From Sedimenticola thiotaurini (lineage in GTDB: Bacteria > Pseudomonadota > Gammaproteobacteria > Chromatiales > Chromatiaceae), in assembly GCF_001007875.1 (NCBI RefSeq), contig NZ_CP011412.1, positions 3,596,001 to 3,660,000 of the forward strand: a DNA stretch of 64,000 bases, written 5' to 3'. Shown here piece by piece: positions 9,175-18,744 of the stretch. Positions within the stretch are counted from its first letter, which is position 1. Every line of letters starts with the position of its first letter. The translations under genes and the position numbers were made by a program. Below the pieces are notes generated by a model that was not told the origin of the DNA, did no database searches, and saw only the letters and a program-made list of their open reading frames with translations.

Positions 9175-10101
9175 ATGAACAGATCACTCTCCATTGAACA
9201 GCGGGCCATCGGTGCCTACCTGGGGCTGGCGGTCGGGGATGCCCTCGGTGCCACCACCGAGTTTCTCACCCCCAATGAAATCCGTGACCGTTACGGTGTG
9301 CATGACAGCATCATCGGTGGCGGTTGGTTGCATCTCAAACCCGGCCAGGTGACCGATGATACCGGCATGAGTCTGGCCCTGGGGAAGGCGATACTGGCGC
9401 AGGGGGGCGTCCAGGCGGTACCGGTGGCGCGGGCATTCAGTGACTGGATGCGCAGCAAGCCGGTGGATATCGGCCACACGGTACGGCGCGGCATTGTGCA
9501 CTTCCGGGACAGCGGTGTGCCCGCCGTGCCCGAGAACGAGTTCGATGCCGGAAACGGTGCCTGTATGCGTTCCCTGCCGGTCGCTATCGCCTACTGGAAC
9601 GCCCCGCCTGAGCTGCTGCTGGAGGCGTCCCGTATCCAGTCCCACATCACTCACAACAATCCCCAGGCCGATGCGGGTACCGAGGCGGTACTGCACATGC
9701 TGGTCGCCGCCTTTCGGGGCGAACCCTTATCGACCCTTCAACAGATTGCCGGACAACTGGTAGCGCAACAGCCCGCGTACCGTTTTGACAGGCGGCCGGT
9801 GCAGAATCCCGGTGGCTGGATCGTGGAGACCCTGCAGGCGGTGTTTCAGTCCCTGTTCAACCAGGGTACGTTGGAAGCGATATTGATCGACGTAGTGAAC
9901 CGCGGGGGCGATGCGGATACCACCGGCGCCATCGCCGGCATGCTGGCGGGTGCCTGTCAGGGCGTCGAAGCCATTCCGAGACGCTGGCTGCGGGCGCTGG
10001 ATCGGGACGTGCGCAGCGCCTGCGAACAACAGGCGCTGGCGTTGTTGGAGTTGGCGGCAACCGCCCGGTGGGCCGGGCCGGAATCCGCAGTGTCGAATTA
10101 A
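9175..10101 (+). CDS. draG: DraG, dinitrogenase reductase activating glycohydrolase
   Basis: A 308-aa ADP-ribosylglycohydrolase that removes ADP-ribose from the NifH arginine and so reactivates nitrogenase. Dinuclear Mn-binding motifs are visible: TDDTGMS near residue 60 and GGDADTTGAIAGMLAGA near residue 245. An AGTGAAGGA ribosome site precedes ATG 9175. DraT lies 2.5 kb away on the other strand, unlike the usual draTG operon. Confidence 0.93.
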   Translation: MNRSLSIEQRAIGAYLGLAVGDALGATTEFLTPNEIRDRYGVHDSIIGGGWLHLKPGQVTDDTGMSLALGKAILAQGGVQAVPVARAFSDWMRSKPVDIGHTVRRGIVHFRDSGVPAVPENEFDAGNGACMRSLPVAIAYWNAPPELLLEASRIQSHITHNNPQADAGTEAVLHMLVAAFRGEPLSTLQQIAGQLVAQQPAYRFDRRPVQNPGGWIVETLQAVFQSLFNQGTLEAILIDVVNRGGDADTTGAIAGMLAGACQGVEAIPRRWLRALDRDVRSACEQQALALLELAATARWAGPESAVSN

Positions 10102-10140
10102 TACAATTTCTGTCCTTCTGTGTAACGTCCACCCTACGGG

Positions 10141-10303
10141 GGAGTGCGGCTGTTGTCCATCCAACCCGGGTGGGCATGTTTTCTATGCCCACGGGGGAAG
10201 CGCGGTACGGATTGCAGCGTGGGCACCATGTACCCATCCTACAGGAGTGCGGCTGTTGTCTATCCAGCCCGGTAGGGTGGGCATGTTTTTTATGCCCACG
10301 GGG
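10141..10303 (+). repeat. Two direct copies of a GTGGGCAT hairpin repeat
   Basis: Two near-identical units, 10141-10197 and 10244-10303, each reading GGAGTGCGGCTGTTGTC ... CCCGG and then the hairpin GTGGGCAT-N7-ATGCCCAC (10170-10192 and 10277-10299). A third, inverted copy of the hairpin lies at 21657-21679. They look like REP-type extragenic palindromes between converging draG and the hemerythrin gene. Confidence 0.8.
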
Positions 10304-10310
10304 CACCTGG

Positions 10311-10712
10311 CTACCGGTTACCGTGCAGTTTAAGATGCGCCGCCAGGGCGCTGTCCATGGTGCGGGCATGCAGATCGAACCAGCCAGGCAGGTGGTTTGT
10401 TACATAGTCCCGGCCCATGGCGAGGGAACCCCGGGCGACTTTCTCAGCAAAGCGATCCAGCTCCCCCAGCACCCGCTGATGTTCATCCATGTGTTCACGA
10501 ATGGCGGGGAACCGGTACAGCTCCATCAGTTGCCCTTCCGATTCAAAATGGGCATGGGTGTGTCGAACCAGTTGTTCAAACAGCCTGATAAAATTGTCCC
10601 GCTCCGATTCGGCAAGCTGATTGACCAGGGAGATGAACTCGTTGTGGGTCTGGTCCATGATCTTTACGCCGAGTCGGTAGCAGGGGTTATCGGGTTTGAT
10701 AATCGGCTGCAC
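10311..10712 (-). CDS. Bacteriohemerythrin
   Basis: A 133-aa single-domain hemerythrin, an O2-binding diiron protein of the cytoplasm. The ligand pattern is complete: His23, His51/55, Glu59, His74-x3-His78 and His115-x4-Asp120. GTG start at 10712 with GGAGCG about 7 bases upstream. It lies at the 3' end of the leftward draT/SIR2 block, so an oxygen-buffering or sensing role beside the NifH switch is attractive but inferred. Confidence 0.88.
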   Translation of the reverse strand: MQPIIKPDNPCYRLGVKIMDQTHNEFISLVNQLAESERDNFIRLFEQLVRHTHAHFESEGQLMELYRFPAIREHMDEHQRVLGELDRFAEKVARGSLAMGRDYVTNHLPGWFDLHARTMDSALAAHLKLHGNR

Positions 10713-10834
10713 GGACAGCGCTCCGGTGTTGGTCGGTATGCCAGGGTGACGGTGTGCGCCTGGGGTGTGGTGTGGATCGGGGACAGGGAGATCGGTCCGG
10801 CGGATAGCCGGTCAGTCTCCCGCCCGGTTCTGGT

Positions 10835-11728
10835 TCAGATCCGCTGTTCATTCCGTAACGGCAACGTTGCGCAGTGCTGCGCCGACATCCCGGCAGCGGC
10901 CATCAACTCGCCCACCTCGGCTTCGATGATGTGGATATTCATCCGCTTGCAGAAACGGCGCTCCTTGTCGTTGGGTTCGGCAATCAGCGCCCAGCCGGCC
11001 GGTTGGGCCGCATCGTAGATCATGTCCGACAAAACCATCCGTTCCGTATCCCGGGTCATGCGCAGACCGATGAACAGGTACTGTTTTCCGCGCCGGTACT
11101 GCTTGACGAAACCGGGAATGGCGAAGCCACCCATCAACTCGGTGATGTAATCCACATAGTCGGCATCCGAGGCGATATAGGTGGCGTCCGGCAGCGGGCT
11201 GCCCATCGGTTTGAACAGGATCGGCAGCGATGGATCCACCGCTTCCTGGGGGATCTCCCCGGCGGAGTAAGTGGTACCGTCGTAGTGATGGATACGAAAC
11301 CGGTAGTCGGTGCCGGCAACACGGGAGATGCCGCGAATCAGGGTATGGGGACGATCAGCGTAGTGCTGCTGCAGCTGGCTGTCCCGGTTGATGTCGATCA
11401 CATAGGGGGTGTGGATATCCGCCAGCCACTTATGCAGTGGTGAAGGACTCCAGCGGGTATCGCCATACAGGGTGTCGAGGAACCGGTTGACGGCGCTGCG
11501 TCCCCGTTTCAGTTCGATATCCATGGCGGCCCGGGGGAATTCATACATCAACCGCGGTGCCATGGGATTGCCGTTGTTCATGGCCAGGATCAGGCTGTCA
11601 CTGTCGGCCGGGATCGGTTCGCCCGTGTCCAGGTGAGTCACGCCTTCCAGTGCACCGGGTCCCAGGTAAGGCACAATATCGCCGCTGGTGATGCCCTCGA
11701 TGAGCGTCAGCATAGTTGTCTCTGCCAT
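10835..11728 (-). CDS. SIR2-like (SIR2_2) protein beside draT
   Basis: A 297-aa protein resembling the SIR2_2 NAD-binding family. The N-terminal IVPYLGPGAL matches the glycine-rich NAD loop (residues 18-27). IDINRD (residues 111-116) matches the TNYD motif, and LFKPMGSPLP near residue 175 sits where the family has the catalytic His of a KLHGS motif, here Met175. An AAGGAG site precedes the ATG. Placed between draT and hemerythrin, it is probably linked to NAD-dependent control of nitrogenase. Catalysis is doubtful without that His. Confidence 0.6.
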   Translation of the reverse strand: MAETTMLTLIEGITSGDIVPYLGPGALEGVTHLDTGEPIPADSDSLILAMNNGNPMAPRLMYEFPRAAMDIELKRGRSAVNRFLDTLYGDTRWSPSPLHKWLADIHTPYVIDINRDSQLQQHYADRPHTLIRGISRVAGTDYRFRIHHYDGTTYSAGEIPQEAVDPSLPILFKPMGSPLPDATYIASDADYVDYITELMGGFAIPGFVKQYRRGKQYLFIGLRMTRDTERMVLSDMIYDAAQPAGWALIAEPNDKERRFCKRMNIHIIEAEVGELMAAAGMSAQHCATLPLRNEQRI

Positions 11729-11871
11729 GTTTGGTACTCCTTGACTAGTGGGTATTAGCTGTCAGGAGCAAGAGCCGGGCCAAATGGGGTGTTGGCTGTT
11801 GGAACAGTAACTTAGCTGTTTTTCTGTATGGCGGGGCAGGGACAATTGTCGGGTTTCCTACACCGTTTCTG

Positions 11872-12717
11872 CTAGAAAGCGCTCAGGTTCACCTCGTACA
11901 CGCCGCCGATCACCAGGTACTCATCTTCGCCACTCAGGCGGCCCGGCAGCAGGCCCGGCAGGTAGGCCAGCTTGCTCAGGGGTATGGCGGCTTCCAGGAT
12001 ATAGTCACCAAACTCGTCGGCCCGTTCCCGGTTGCCGGTAAAGGAGTTGATGTTATTCAGTACCAGAATGTAACGATGTCGGCCCGGTTGATGCAGCACT
12101 TCGTGTTCATTGATTCGATTAATGCCACGGTACAGGGTGAGATGGGTCTGTCCGGGAAACTGCCGGGCTATCTCGTACTGGCAGTAGGTGTAGAGCAGAT
12201 CGAGCTGGGACTCCAGCGCGTTGGTGTTGTACAGCCCCTGGGTGCGGGCCGCCAGGTAAGCCTGGTAGGGGAGCGAGTTGATATCCCCCACCGGTCCCTG
12301 GTGGTTGCGTGGCAGGAGGCCGAAGCGGGACTCCACCCAACCTTTTAATACAGCCGCCTCTTTACTGTCGGGATCGAACAACCAGCCGCGCAGAATGCGC
12401 AGGTAATCGGCCCGGCCCCGGTGCTTCTTGCCGGGGCGTTCGGGCAGGCCGGCCTCTTCCGGGTGATCCAGTAGAAACCCGGAGCGCATGTAATCCTGAA
12501 AATTTTCCGCTCGCCGGGTGGCATCGTCGATCCCATCCAGGCTCTGGAACAGGGCGTCGTGCAACTCCGCCACGCCGTCCAGGGAGAGCGGCGCCGGGTG
12601 GTGCTGGAAAGTAAGGCTGCCAAGGATCACCGGCGGCAGATTGCAGTGGTTGAGAGAGCTTCTGGCGTGGGCCGGGAGCGAGGCGTCAGCCGCTGTGGTT
12701 TGTCTGTATTCATCCAT
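11872..12717 (-). CDS. draT: DraT, NAD+-dinitrogenase-reductase ADP-ribosyltransferase
   Basis: A 281-aa ADP-ribosyltransferase that modifies the NifH arginine (Arg101 here) when ammonium or darkness/energy limitation signals. The R-S-E type active-site parts are visible: LTLYRGINRI, LNNINSFTGNRE and the C-terminal GEDEYLVIGG. It is divergent from nifH and shares the 188-base intergenic region that holds the NifA site, so expression may be tied to nif induction. Confidence 0.93.
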   Translation of the reverse strand: MDEYRQTTAADASLPAHARSSLNHCNLPPVILGSLTFQHHPAPLSLDGVAELHDALFQSLDGIDDATRRAENFQDYMRSGFLLDHPEEAGLPERPGKKHRGRADYLRILRGWLFDPDSKEAAVLKGWVESRFGLLPRNHQGPVGDINSLPYQAYLAARTQGLYNTNALESQLDLLYTYCQYEIARQFPGQTHLTLYRGINRINEHEVLHQPGRHRYILVLNNINSFTGNRERADEFGDYILEAAIPLSKLAYLPGLLPGRLSGEDEYLVIGGVYEVNLSAF

Positions 12718-12732
12718 ACATTTTATTGGGTT

Positions 12733-13780
<1,048 letters not shown>

Positions 13781-13822
13781 GGTGGATGACCCCTTCAGGG
13801 GGGTGAGCATCGCTGTCGGTTG

Positions 13823-13849
13823 GGCTGTGAATGCCCACAGCCGGTTTTT
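13823..13849 (+). other. Stem-loop between nifH and nifD
   Basis: GGCTGTG (13823-13829) pairs with CACAGCC (13836-13842), followed by GGTTTTT. A smaller ACCCCTTCAGGGG hairpin lies just before it. Such nifH-nifD stem-loops in other diazotrophs stabilise nifH mRNA or attenuate read-through, giving excess Fe protein. Confidence 0.6.
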
Positions 13850-13916
13850 GAAAACGACCCGGCGTGTCGGGGTTGCCCCCCGGCCCAACTGACGGCTTCT
13901 TTCACGACCCCGCGTA

Positions 13917-13931
13917 TCCACGGATTAGTGG
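13917..13931 (+). repeat. 15-nt element before nifD
   Basis: TCCACGGATTAGTGG, whose ends CCAC/GTGG can pair around a GGATTA loop, stands 22 bases before the nifD ATG. The same 15 bases recur before nifK. Confidence 0.75.
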
Positions 13932-13953
13932 TGCCGGGAGAAGGAGACAAACT

Positions 13954-15435
13954 ATGTCAACAATGACACGCGAAGAGACAGCAGCCCTGATCCAGGAGGT
14001 GCTGGAGGTTTACCCAGAGAGTGCACGGGAAGAGCGTGCCAAACATCTCACGGTCAATGACCAGTCGGTGGAACAGTCGAAAAAGTGCATAACCTCCAAC
14101 CGTAAATCCCAGCCGGGTGTGATGACTATCCGGGGTTGCGCCTATGCCGGCTCCAAGGGTGTGGTGTGGGGACCGATCAAAGACATGATCCACATCTCCC
14201 ACGGTCCGGTTGGCTGTGGACAGTATTCCCGCGCCGGGCGGCGTAACTACTATGTCGGCACCACCGGTATCAACACCTTCGGCACCATGAACTTCACCTC
14301 GGATTTCCAGGAGAAGGATATTGTCTTCGGCGGCGACAAGAAGCTGTCCAAGATCATGACTGAGATCGAGCAGCTGTTTCCGCTCAACAAGGGTATTACC
14401 ATCCAGTCAGAGTGTCCCATCGGCCTGATCGGTGACGACATCGAAGCGGTCGCCAAAAAGGCCACCACCGAGATCAGCAAACCGGTGGTGCCGGTGCGCT
14501 GTGAAGGTTTCCGGGGTGTCTCCCAGTCCCTGGGACATCACATCGCCAATGACGCGGTACGTGACTGGGTGCTGGGCAACCGGGACGACGACACCAGTTT
14601 TGAGAGCACGCCTTACGACGTGACCATTCTGGGTGACTACAACATCGGCGGTGACGCCTGGGCCTCCCGTACCCTGCTGGAAGAGATGGGCCTGCGGGTG
14701 ATCGCCCAGTGGTCCGGCGACGGCACCCTGGCGGAGATGGAGAACACGCCCAAGGCGAAGCTCAACCTGCTGCACTGCTACCGTTCCATGAACTACATCT
14801 CGCGGCATATGGAAGAGAAGTACGGCATCCCCTGGATGGAGTACAACTTCTTCGGCCCCACCAAGATTGCCGAATCCCTGCGCCAGATCGCCTCTTTCTT
14901 TGACGAGACCATCCAGGCCAATGCGGAGAAGGTGATAGAGAAGTACAAGGCCGAGTACGAGGCGGTAATCGCCAAGTACCGTCCACGCCTGGAAGGCAAA
15001 CGGGTGATGCTCTACGTGGGTGGCCTGCGGCCGCGTCACATTATCGGCGCCTATGAAGACCTGGGCATGGAAGTGGTCGGTACCGGTTACGAGTTCGGCC
15101 ATAACGATGACTACGACCGCACCATCAAGGAGATGGGTAACGCCACCCTGATCTATGACGATGTCACCGGCTACGAGTTCGAGGAGTTCGTCAAGCGGGT
15201 TAAGCCGGACCTGATCGGTTCCGGTATCAAGGAGAAATACATCTTCCAGAAAATGGGTATCCCGTTCCGCCAGATGCACTCCTGGGATTACTCCGGTCCC
15301 TATCACGGCTATGACGGTTTCGCCATCTTTGCCCGGGATATGGATATGACCCTGAACAACCCCTGCTGGAGCAAGATCAAGGCACCCTGGGAAACCCATG
15401 GTGAGACAGCAGAGGCGGCCGTGGCCGGCGCCTGA
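13954..15435 (+). CDS. nifD: NifD, MoFe protein alpha subunit
   Basis: Alpha subunit of dinitrogenase, 493 aa, binding FeMo-co and half of the P-cluster. P-cluster Cys62 and Cys88 keep the Azotobacter numbering; the third is in [11 protein letters not shown]. FeMo-co ligands are the Cys of [11 protein letters not shown] and the His of QMHSWDYSG. The frame opens at 13864, but ATG 13954 is preceded by AGAAGGAGA and gives the family N-terminus. Confidence 0.99.
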   Translation: MSTMTREETAALIQEVLEVYPESAREERAKHLTVNDQSVEQSKKCITSNRKSQPGVMTIRGCAYAGSKGVVWGPIKDMIHISHGPVGCGQYSRAGRRNYYVGTTGINTFGTMNFTSDFQEKDIVFGGDKKLSKIMTEIEQLFPLNKGITIQSECPIGLIGDDIEAVAKKATTEISKPVVPVRCEGFRGVSQSLGHHIANDAVRDWVLGNRDDDTSFESTPYDVTILGDYNIGGDAWASRTLLEEMGLRVIAQWSGDGTLAEMENTPKAKLNLLHCYRSMNYISRHMEEKYGIPWMEYNFFGPTKIAESLRQIASFFDETIQANAEKVIEKYKAEYEAVIAKYRPRLEGKRVMLYVGGLRPRHIIGAYEDLGMEVVGTGYEFGHNDDYDRTIKEMGNATLIYDDVTGYEFEEFVKRVKPDLIGSGIKEKYIFQKMGIPFRQMHSWDYSGPYHGYDGFAIFARDMDMTLNNPCWSKIKAPWETHGETAEAAVAGA

Positions 15436-15447
15436 CAGCCCGTTAAA

Positions 15448-15503
15448 GCAGATTGGGCCGTTACTCACTCACTGCCTGGTCTGGCAGTAGCAGCCCAATC
15501 TGC
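15448..15503 (+). other. Large stem-loop between nifD and nifK
   Basis: GCAGATTGGGC (15448-15458) is perfectly complementary to GCCCAATCTGC (15493-15503). An inner hairpin ACTGCC/GGCAGT lies at 15471-15488. No T run follows, so it is more likely an mRNA-stability or processing structure than a terminator. Confidence 0.7.
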
Positions 15504-15542
15504 AACCGAGGCGTAGCAAGTTTATTTTCATCTGACCCGTTG

Positions 15543-15557
15543 TCCACGGATTAGTGG
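15543..15557 (+). repeat. 15-nt element before nifK
   Basis: A second exact copy of TCCACGGATTAGTGG, 18 bases before the nifK ATG and followed, as before nifD, by a GC-rich GGGAG ribosome-site block. Confidence 0.75.
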
Positions 15558-15575
15558 CGCGGGAGGAGAGCGATC

Positions 15576-17147
15576 ATGAGTCAAGCAGTCGAAGATATCA
15601 AAGCGAGTTATCCCCTGTTCCGTCAGGACGAGTACAAGGATACCCTGTCCAACAAGCAGGAGCTGTTCGAAGAGAAAGTGCCCCAGGAGAAGATTGAAGA
15701 GGTATTCCAGTGGTCCACCACCGAGGAGTACAAGGAGCTCAACTTCAATCGTGAAGCCCTGACCGTCAACCCGGCCAAGGCGTGCCAGCCCCTCGGTGCC
15801 GTGCTGTGTGCCCTGGGGTTTGAAAAGACCCTGCCCTATGTGCACGGTTCACAGGGTTGTGTGGCCTACTTCCGCACCTACTTCAATCGTCACTTCAAGG
15901 AGCCGATCGCCTGTGTCTCCGACTCCATGACCGAAGATGCGGCAGTATTCGGCGGCCAGAAGAACATGTTTGCCGGGCTGGAGAATGCCAAGGCACTCTA
16001 CAAGCCGGAGATGATCGCGGTCTCCACCACCTGTATGGCAGAGGTGATCGGTGACGACCTGAACGCCTTTATCGGCAACGCCAAGAAAGAGGGCAGCGTG
16101 GCGGAGGATTTCCCCACCCCGTTCGCCCACACCCCCAGTTTTGTCGGCTCCCACACCACCGGCTGGGACAACATGTTCGAGGGTATCCAGCGCTATTTCA
16201 CCCTCAACCACATGGAAGACAAGGTGGTCGGCAGCAACGGCAAGATCAACATCGTGCCGGGCTTCGAGACCTACCTGGGTAACTTCCGGGTGATCAAGCG
16301 CATGATGGCGGAGATGGATGTGGATTGCAGCCTGCTGTCCGATCCCAGCGATGTACTGGACACCCCGGCGGACGGCGAGTATCGCATGTACGACGGCGGC
16401 ACCTCCCTGGAGGAGATCAAGGATGCGCCGAACGCTATCGACACCCTCTACCTGCAGCCCTGGCAGTCGGTAAAGAGTCGCAAGTTCACCAAGGGAACCT
16501 GGAAGCACCCGGTCACCGACATCGCCATTCCGATGGGGCTGGAGGCCACCGACGAGTTCCTCATGAAGATATCCGAACTGACCGGCAAGCCGATCCCCGA
16601 ATCCCTGACCCGGGAGCGCGGCATCCTGGTGGACATGATGACCGACAGCCACGCCTGGCTGCACGGCAAGCAGTTTGGTCTCTACGGCGATGCGGACTTT
16701 GTCATGGGTATGACCCGCTTCCTGCTGGAGCTGGGCGCCGAGCCGACCCAGATCCTCTGCAGCCACGCCAACAAACGCTGGAAGAAGAGCCTGGAGAAGA
16801 TGCTGGCGGACTCCCCCTATGGTCAGAACAGTGAAGTGCATATCGGCAAGGATCTGTGGCACTTCCGTTCCCTGATGTTCACCAACAAGCCGGACTTTAT
16901 GATCGGTAACTCCTACGGCAAGTTCATCCAGCGCGACACCCTGCACAAGGGCAAGGAGCACGAAGTGCCGCTGATTCGTATCGGCTTCCCGATCTTTGAC
17001 CGGCACCATATGCACCGGGATACCACCCTGGGTTACGAAGGCGCCATGTACATGCTCAAGACCCTGGTCAACGCGGTGCTGGAACGGCTTGACGAAGAGA
17101 CCCGCGGCATGGGTACCACCGACTACAACTACGACCTGATCCGCTAA
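15576..17147 (+). CDS. nifK: NifK, MoFe protein beta subunit
   Basis: Beta subunit of dinitrogenase, 523 aa, completing the P-cluster. Cys70 (KACQPLG) and Cys95 (HGSQGCVAY) are in the family positions, and the third Cys is in STTCMAEVIGDDL. The long N-terminal extension that wraps NifD is present, as in Azotobacter NifK. GGAGGAGAG precedes the ATG. Confidence 0.99.
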   Translation: MSQAVEDIKASYPLFRQDEYKDTLSNKQELFEEKVPQEKIEEVFQWSTTEEYKELNFNREALTVNPAKACQPLGAVLCALGFEKTLPYVHGSQGCVAYFRTYFNRHFKEPIACVSDSMTEDAAVFGGQKNMFAGLENAKALYKPEMIAVSTTCMAEVIGDDLNAFIGNAKKEGSVAEDFPTPFAHTPSFVGSHTTGWDNMFEGIQRYFTLNHMEDKVVGSNGKINIVPGFETYLGNFRVIKRMMAEMDVDCSLLSDPSDVLDTPADGEYRMYDGGTSLEEIKDAPNAIDTLYLQPWQSVKSRKFTKGTWKHPVTDIAIPMGLEATDEFLMKISELTGKPIPESLTRERGILVDMMTDSHAWLHGKQFGLYGDADFVMGMTRFLLELGAEPTQILCSHANKRWKKSLEKMLADSPYGQNSEVHIGKDLWHFRSLMFTNKPDFMIGNSYGKFIQRDTLHKGKEHEVPLIRIGFPIFDRHHMHRDTTLGYEGAMYMLKTLVNAVLERLDEETRGMGTTDYNYDLIR

Positions 17148-17270
17148 CCGACAACGGGACGGGGTCACTGCTCACCACACTGTGCAGTGACTCCGCCACC
17201 GTTGCCGGTGCGATTGGTTAACCGGGGGCGAAACCTGTCCCGGGACCGGGTTCGGAAACGAGGTGACAAA

Positions 17271-17483
17271 ATGCCCAGTGTAATGATTCGAGTGAAAGAC
17301 AATGGCGCGCTTCTGTTCTACATCGCCAAGAAAGATCAGGAAGACGAAATCGCCAGCGTGGAGCTGGATACCGAGGAGAGTTGGGGGGGTGAAGTGGAAC
17401 TGACCGATGGTTCGCGCTACTACATCGACCCGATCACGCCCCGGCCCAGCTTTCCCACCACGCTGCGTTTTAAACGCGTTTGA
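17271..17483 (+). CDS. nifT: NifT
   Basis: A 70-aa protein of the NifT/FixU family, of unknown but nif-restricted function, always after nifK. MPSVMIRVKDNGALLFYIAK is the typical start and DPITPRPSFPTTLRFKR the typical end. ATG 17271 with GAGGTGA upstream is chosen over the frame opening at 17187. Confidence 0.95.
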   Translation: MPSVMIRVKDNGALLFYIAKKDQEDEIASVELDTEESWGGEVELTDGSRYYIDPITPRPSFPTTLRFKRV

Positions 17484-17508
17484 AACCTGTAATTGAAGGA
17501 GAACTATC

Positions 17509-17703
17509 ATGGCCCTAACCATAGTGAGAGACCTCTGTACCGCCTGCGGTGACTGTGAACCGGTCTGTCCCACCCAATCTATCTCCCCGTTCAAGGGGCT
17601 GTACAAGATCGACACCGACAGCTGCACCGAGTGCGAAGGTGAGTTCGATGTTCCCCAGTGCCTGGATGTCTGCATGGAAGACGACTGCATTATCGCGGCG
17701 TGA
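17509..17703 (+). CDS. nif-linked 2[4Fe-4S] ferredoxin
   Basis: A 64-aa ferredoxin 25 bases after nifT. Motifs CTACGDCEPVC (Cx2Cx2Cx3C) and CTEC-x8-CLDVC match the FdxN-like ferredoxin after nifB, so the cluster carries two paralogues of this type. AAGGAG precedes the ATG. Likely an electron carrier for nitrogenase or its assembly. Confidence 0.92.
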   Translation: MALTIVRDLCTACGDCEPVCPTQSISPFKGLYKIDTDSCTECEGEFDVPQCLDVCMEDDCIIAA

Positions 17704-17767
17704 GCAGCCCCCTATCCAACACCGGCCTTCGCCAGGAAGGCCGGTTATCTCAAGTCAGGAGACAGCA

Positions 17768-18481
17768 ATGAACAGCCCAGCCCTCGATAAAGAGATTGCG
17801 TTGCGTATCGGACTGGCGGCGCGTGAACTACCGGAAACCGACATCCCGCGCCTGCTGCGGGTGCTGGATGATGCGGTGGGACTGCCACCGGATAAAAAAC
17901 AGCTCGCCGGCCTGACAGTGAAACAGCTCAAGTCGGCGGCTGATGGGGAACTGGCCGACCTGGACAGCGGCTCGATCAGGGCGGCGCTGGCCTGCCTCAA
18001 GGGTGATATACCGGTGTTCGAGGAGCCGCTGCCCGAGGTGGTTCCCTATCAGGATGGAGAGATGCCGAACAGCATCCGGGTCGCCTGCGCGTCGAACCGG
18101 GGCGATCTGCTGGACGGCCATTTTGGATCCTGCCGCCGTTTCCTGATCTACCAGGTGGGAGCGGCGGAGCAGCGCCTGATCGATATCCGGGAGATCGGCA
18201 GCGTACCGAAGGGGGAAGACAAAAACCTGTATCGCGTAGCGCAGATTGCGGATTGCCAGATACTGTTTGTCGCCTCCATCGGGGGAACGCCGGCGGCCAA
18301 GGTTATCCGGGCCGGTATCCATCCGGTGAAGAAACCCCAGGCCGGGTCGGCGGCAATTGAGATAGCTGAGCTCGGTGCCGTGATCGGCAGGAGCGCACCG
18401 CCCTGGTTGGCCAAGATCATGGGTCAACCACCGGAGCAGCGAGTGCGCTTTGTCCCCTCCACCCTGGAGAGCACGGCATGA
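17768..18481 (+). CDS. nifY: NifY/NafY-like cofactor-binding protein
   Basis: A 237-aa protein in the nifHDKTY order. The C-terminal half is a NifX-type domain (VACASNRGDLLDGHFGSCRR near residue 105) that holds NifB-co or FeMo-co and helps insert it into apo-NifDK. The N-terminal 90 residues look like the helical apo-dinitrogenase binding domain of NafY. ATG 17768 follows TCAGGAGACAG. Confidence 0.9.
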   Translation: MNSPALDKEIALRIGLAARELPETDIPRLLRVLDDAVGLPPDKKQLAGLTVKQLKSAADGELADLDSGSIRAALACLKGDIPVFEEPLPEVVPYQDGEMPNSIRVACASNRGDLLDGHFGSCRRFLIYQVGAAEQRLIDIREIGSVPKGEDKNLYRVAQIADCQILFVASIGGTPAAKVIRAGIHPVKKPQAGSAAIEIAELGAVIGRSAPPWLAKIMGQPPEQRVRFVPSTLESTA

Positions 18482-18744
18482 TTACCCGGGAGCAGCTCAA
18501 CGCGATCAACTGGCTGGTGGCTGACAAGCCGTTGTCGGAGAGTGTGGTGGGACTGTTGCGTAACCACTTTCCCGATATCCATTTCACCTACTGCATGGAT
18601 GACGATGTAATGGCGGCCCGTCCGGTACTGGAAGCCAGCGGGTTCAATCTGTACCTGATTGACAGTAGCCAGCACTGTCTCAGTTTCACCCAGGACATGG
18701 AGCTGGCGACCGGCGTGGTGGTGGCCGAAATCGAGCCCGAATGA
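18478..18744 (+). CDS. DUF6129-like nif-associated protein
   Basis: An 88-aa protein, coupled to nifY by a 4-base ATGA overlap and to the next gene the same way. HFPDIHFTYCMDDDV and FNLYLIDSSQHCLSFT resemble the small orf found after nifY in Azotobacter-type clusters. The function is unknown; restriction to nif clusters suggests a maturation role. Confidence 0.75.
   Translation: MITREQLNAINWLVADKPLSESVVGLLRNHFPDIHFTYCMDDDVMAARPVLEASGFNLYLIDSSQHCLSFTQDMELATGVVVAEIEPE

Noticed and set aside
10068-11018. A 316-codon plus-strand frame across the REP repeats and the hemerythrin gene
   Set aside because: It runs through repeats and is antisense to hemerythrin, whose diiron ligands are all intact.
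15849-17168. Long minus-strand frames opposite nifD and nifK
   Set aside because: They mirror conserved nif genes and carry no domain or ribosome site.
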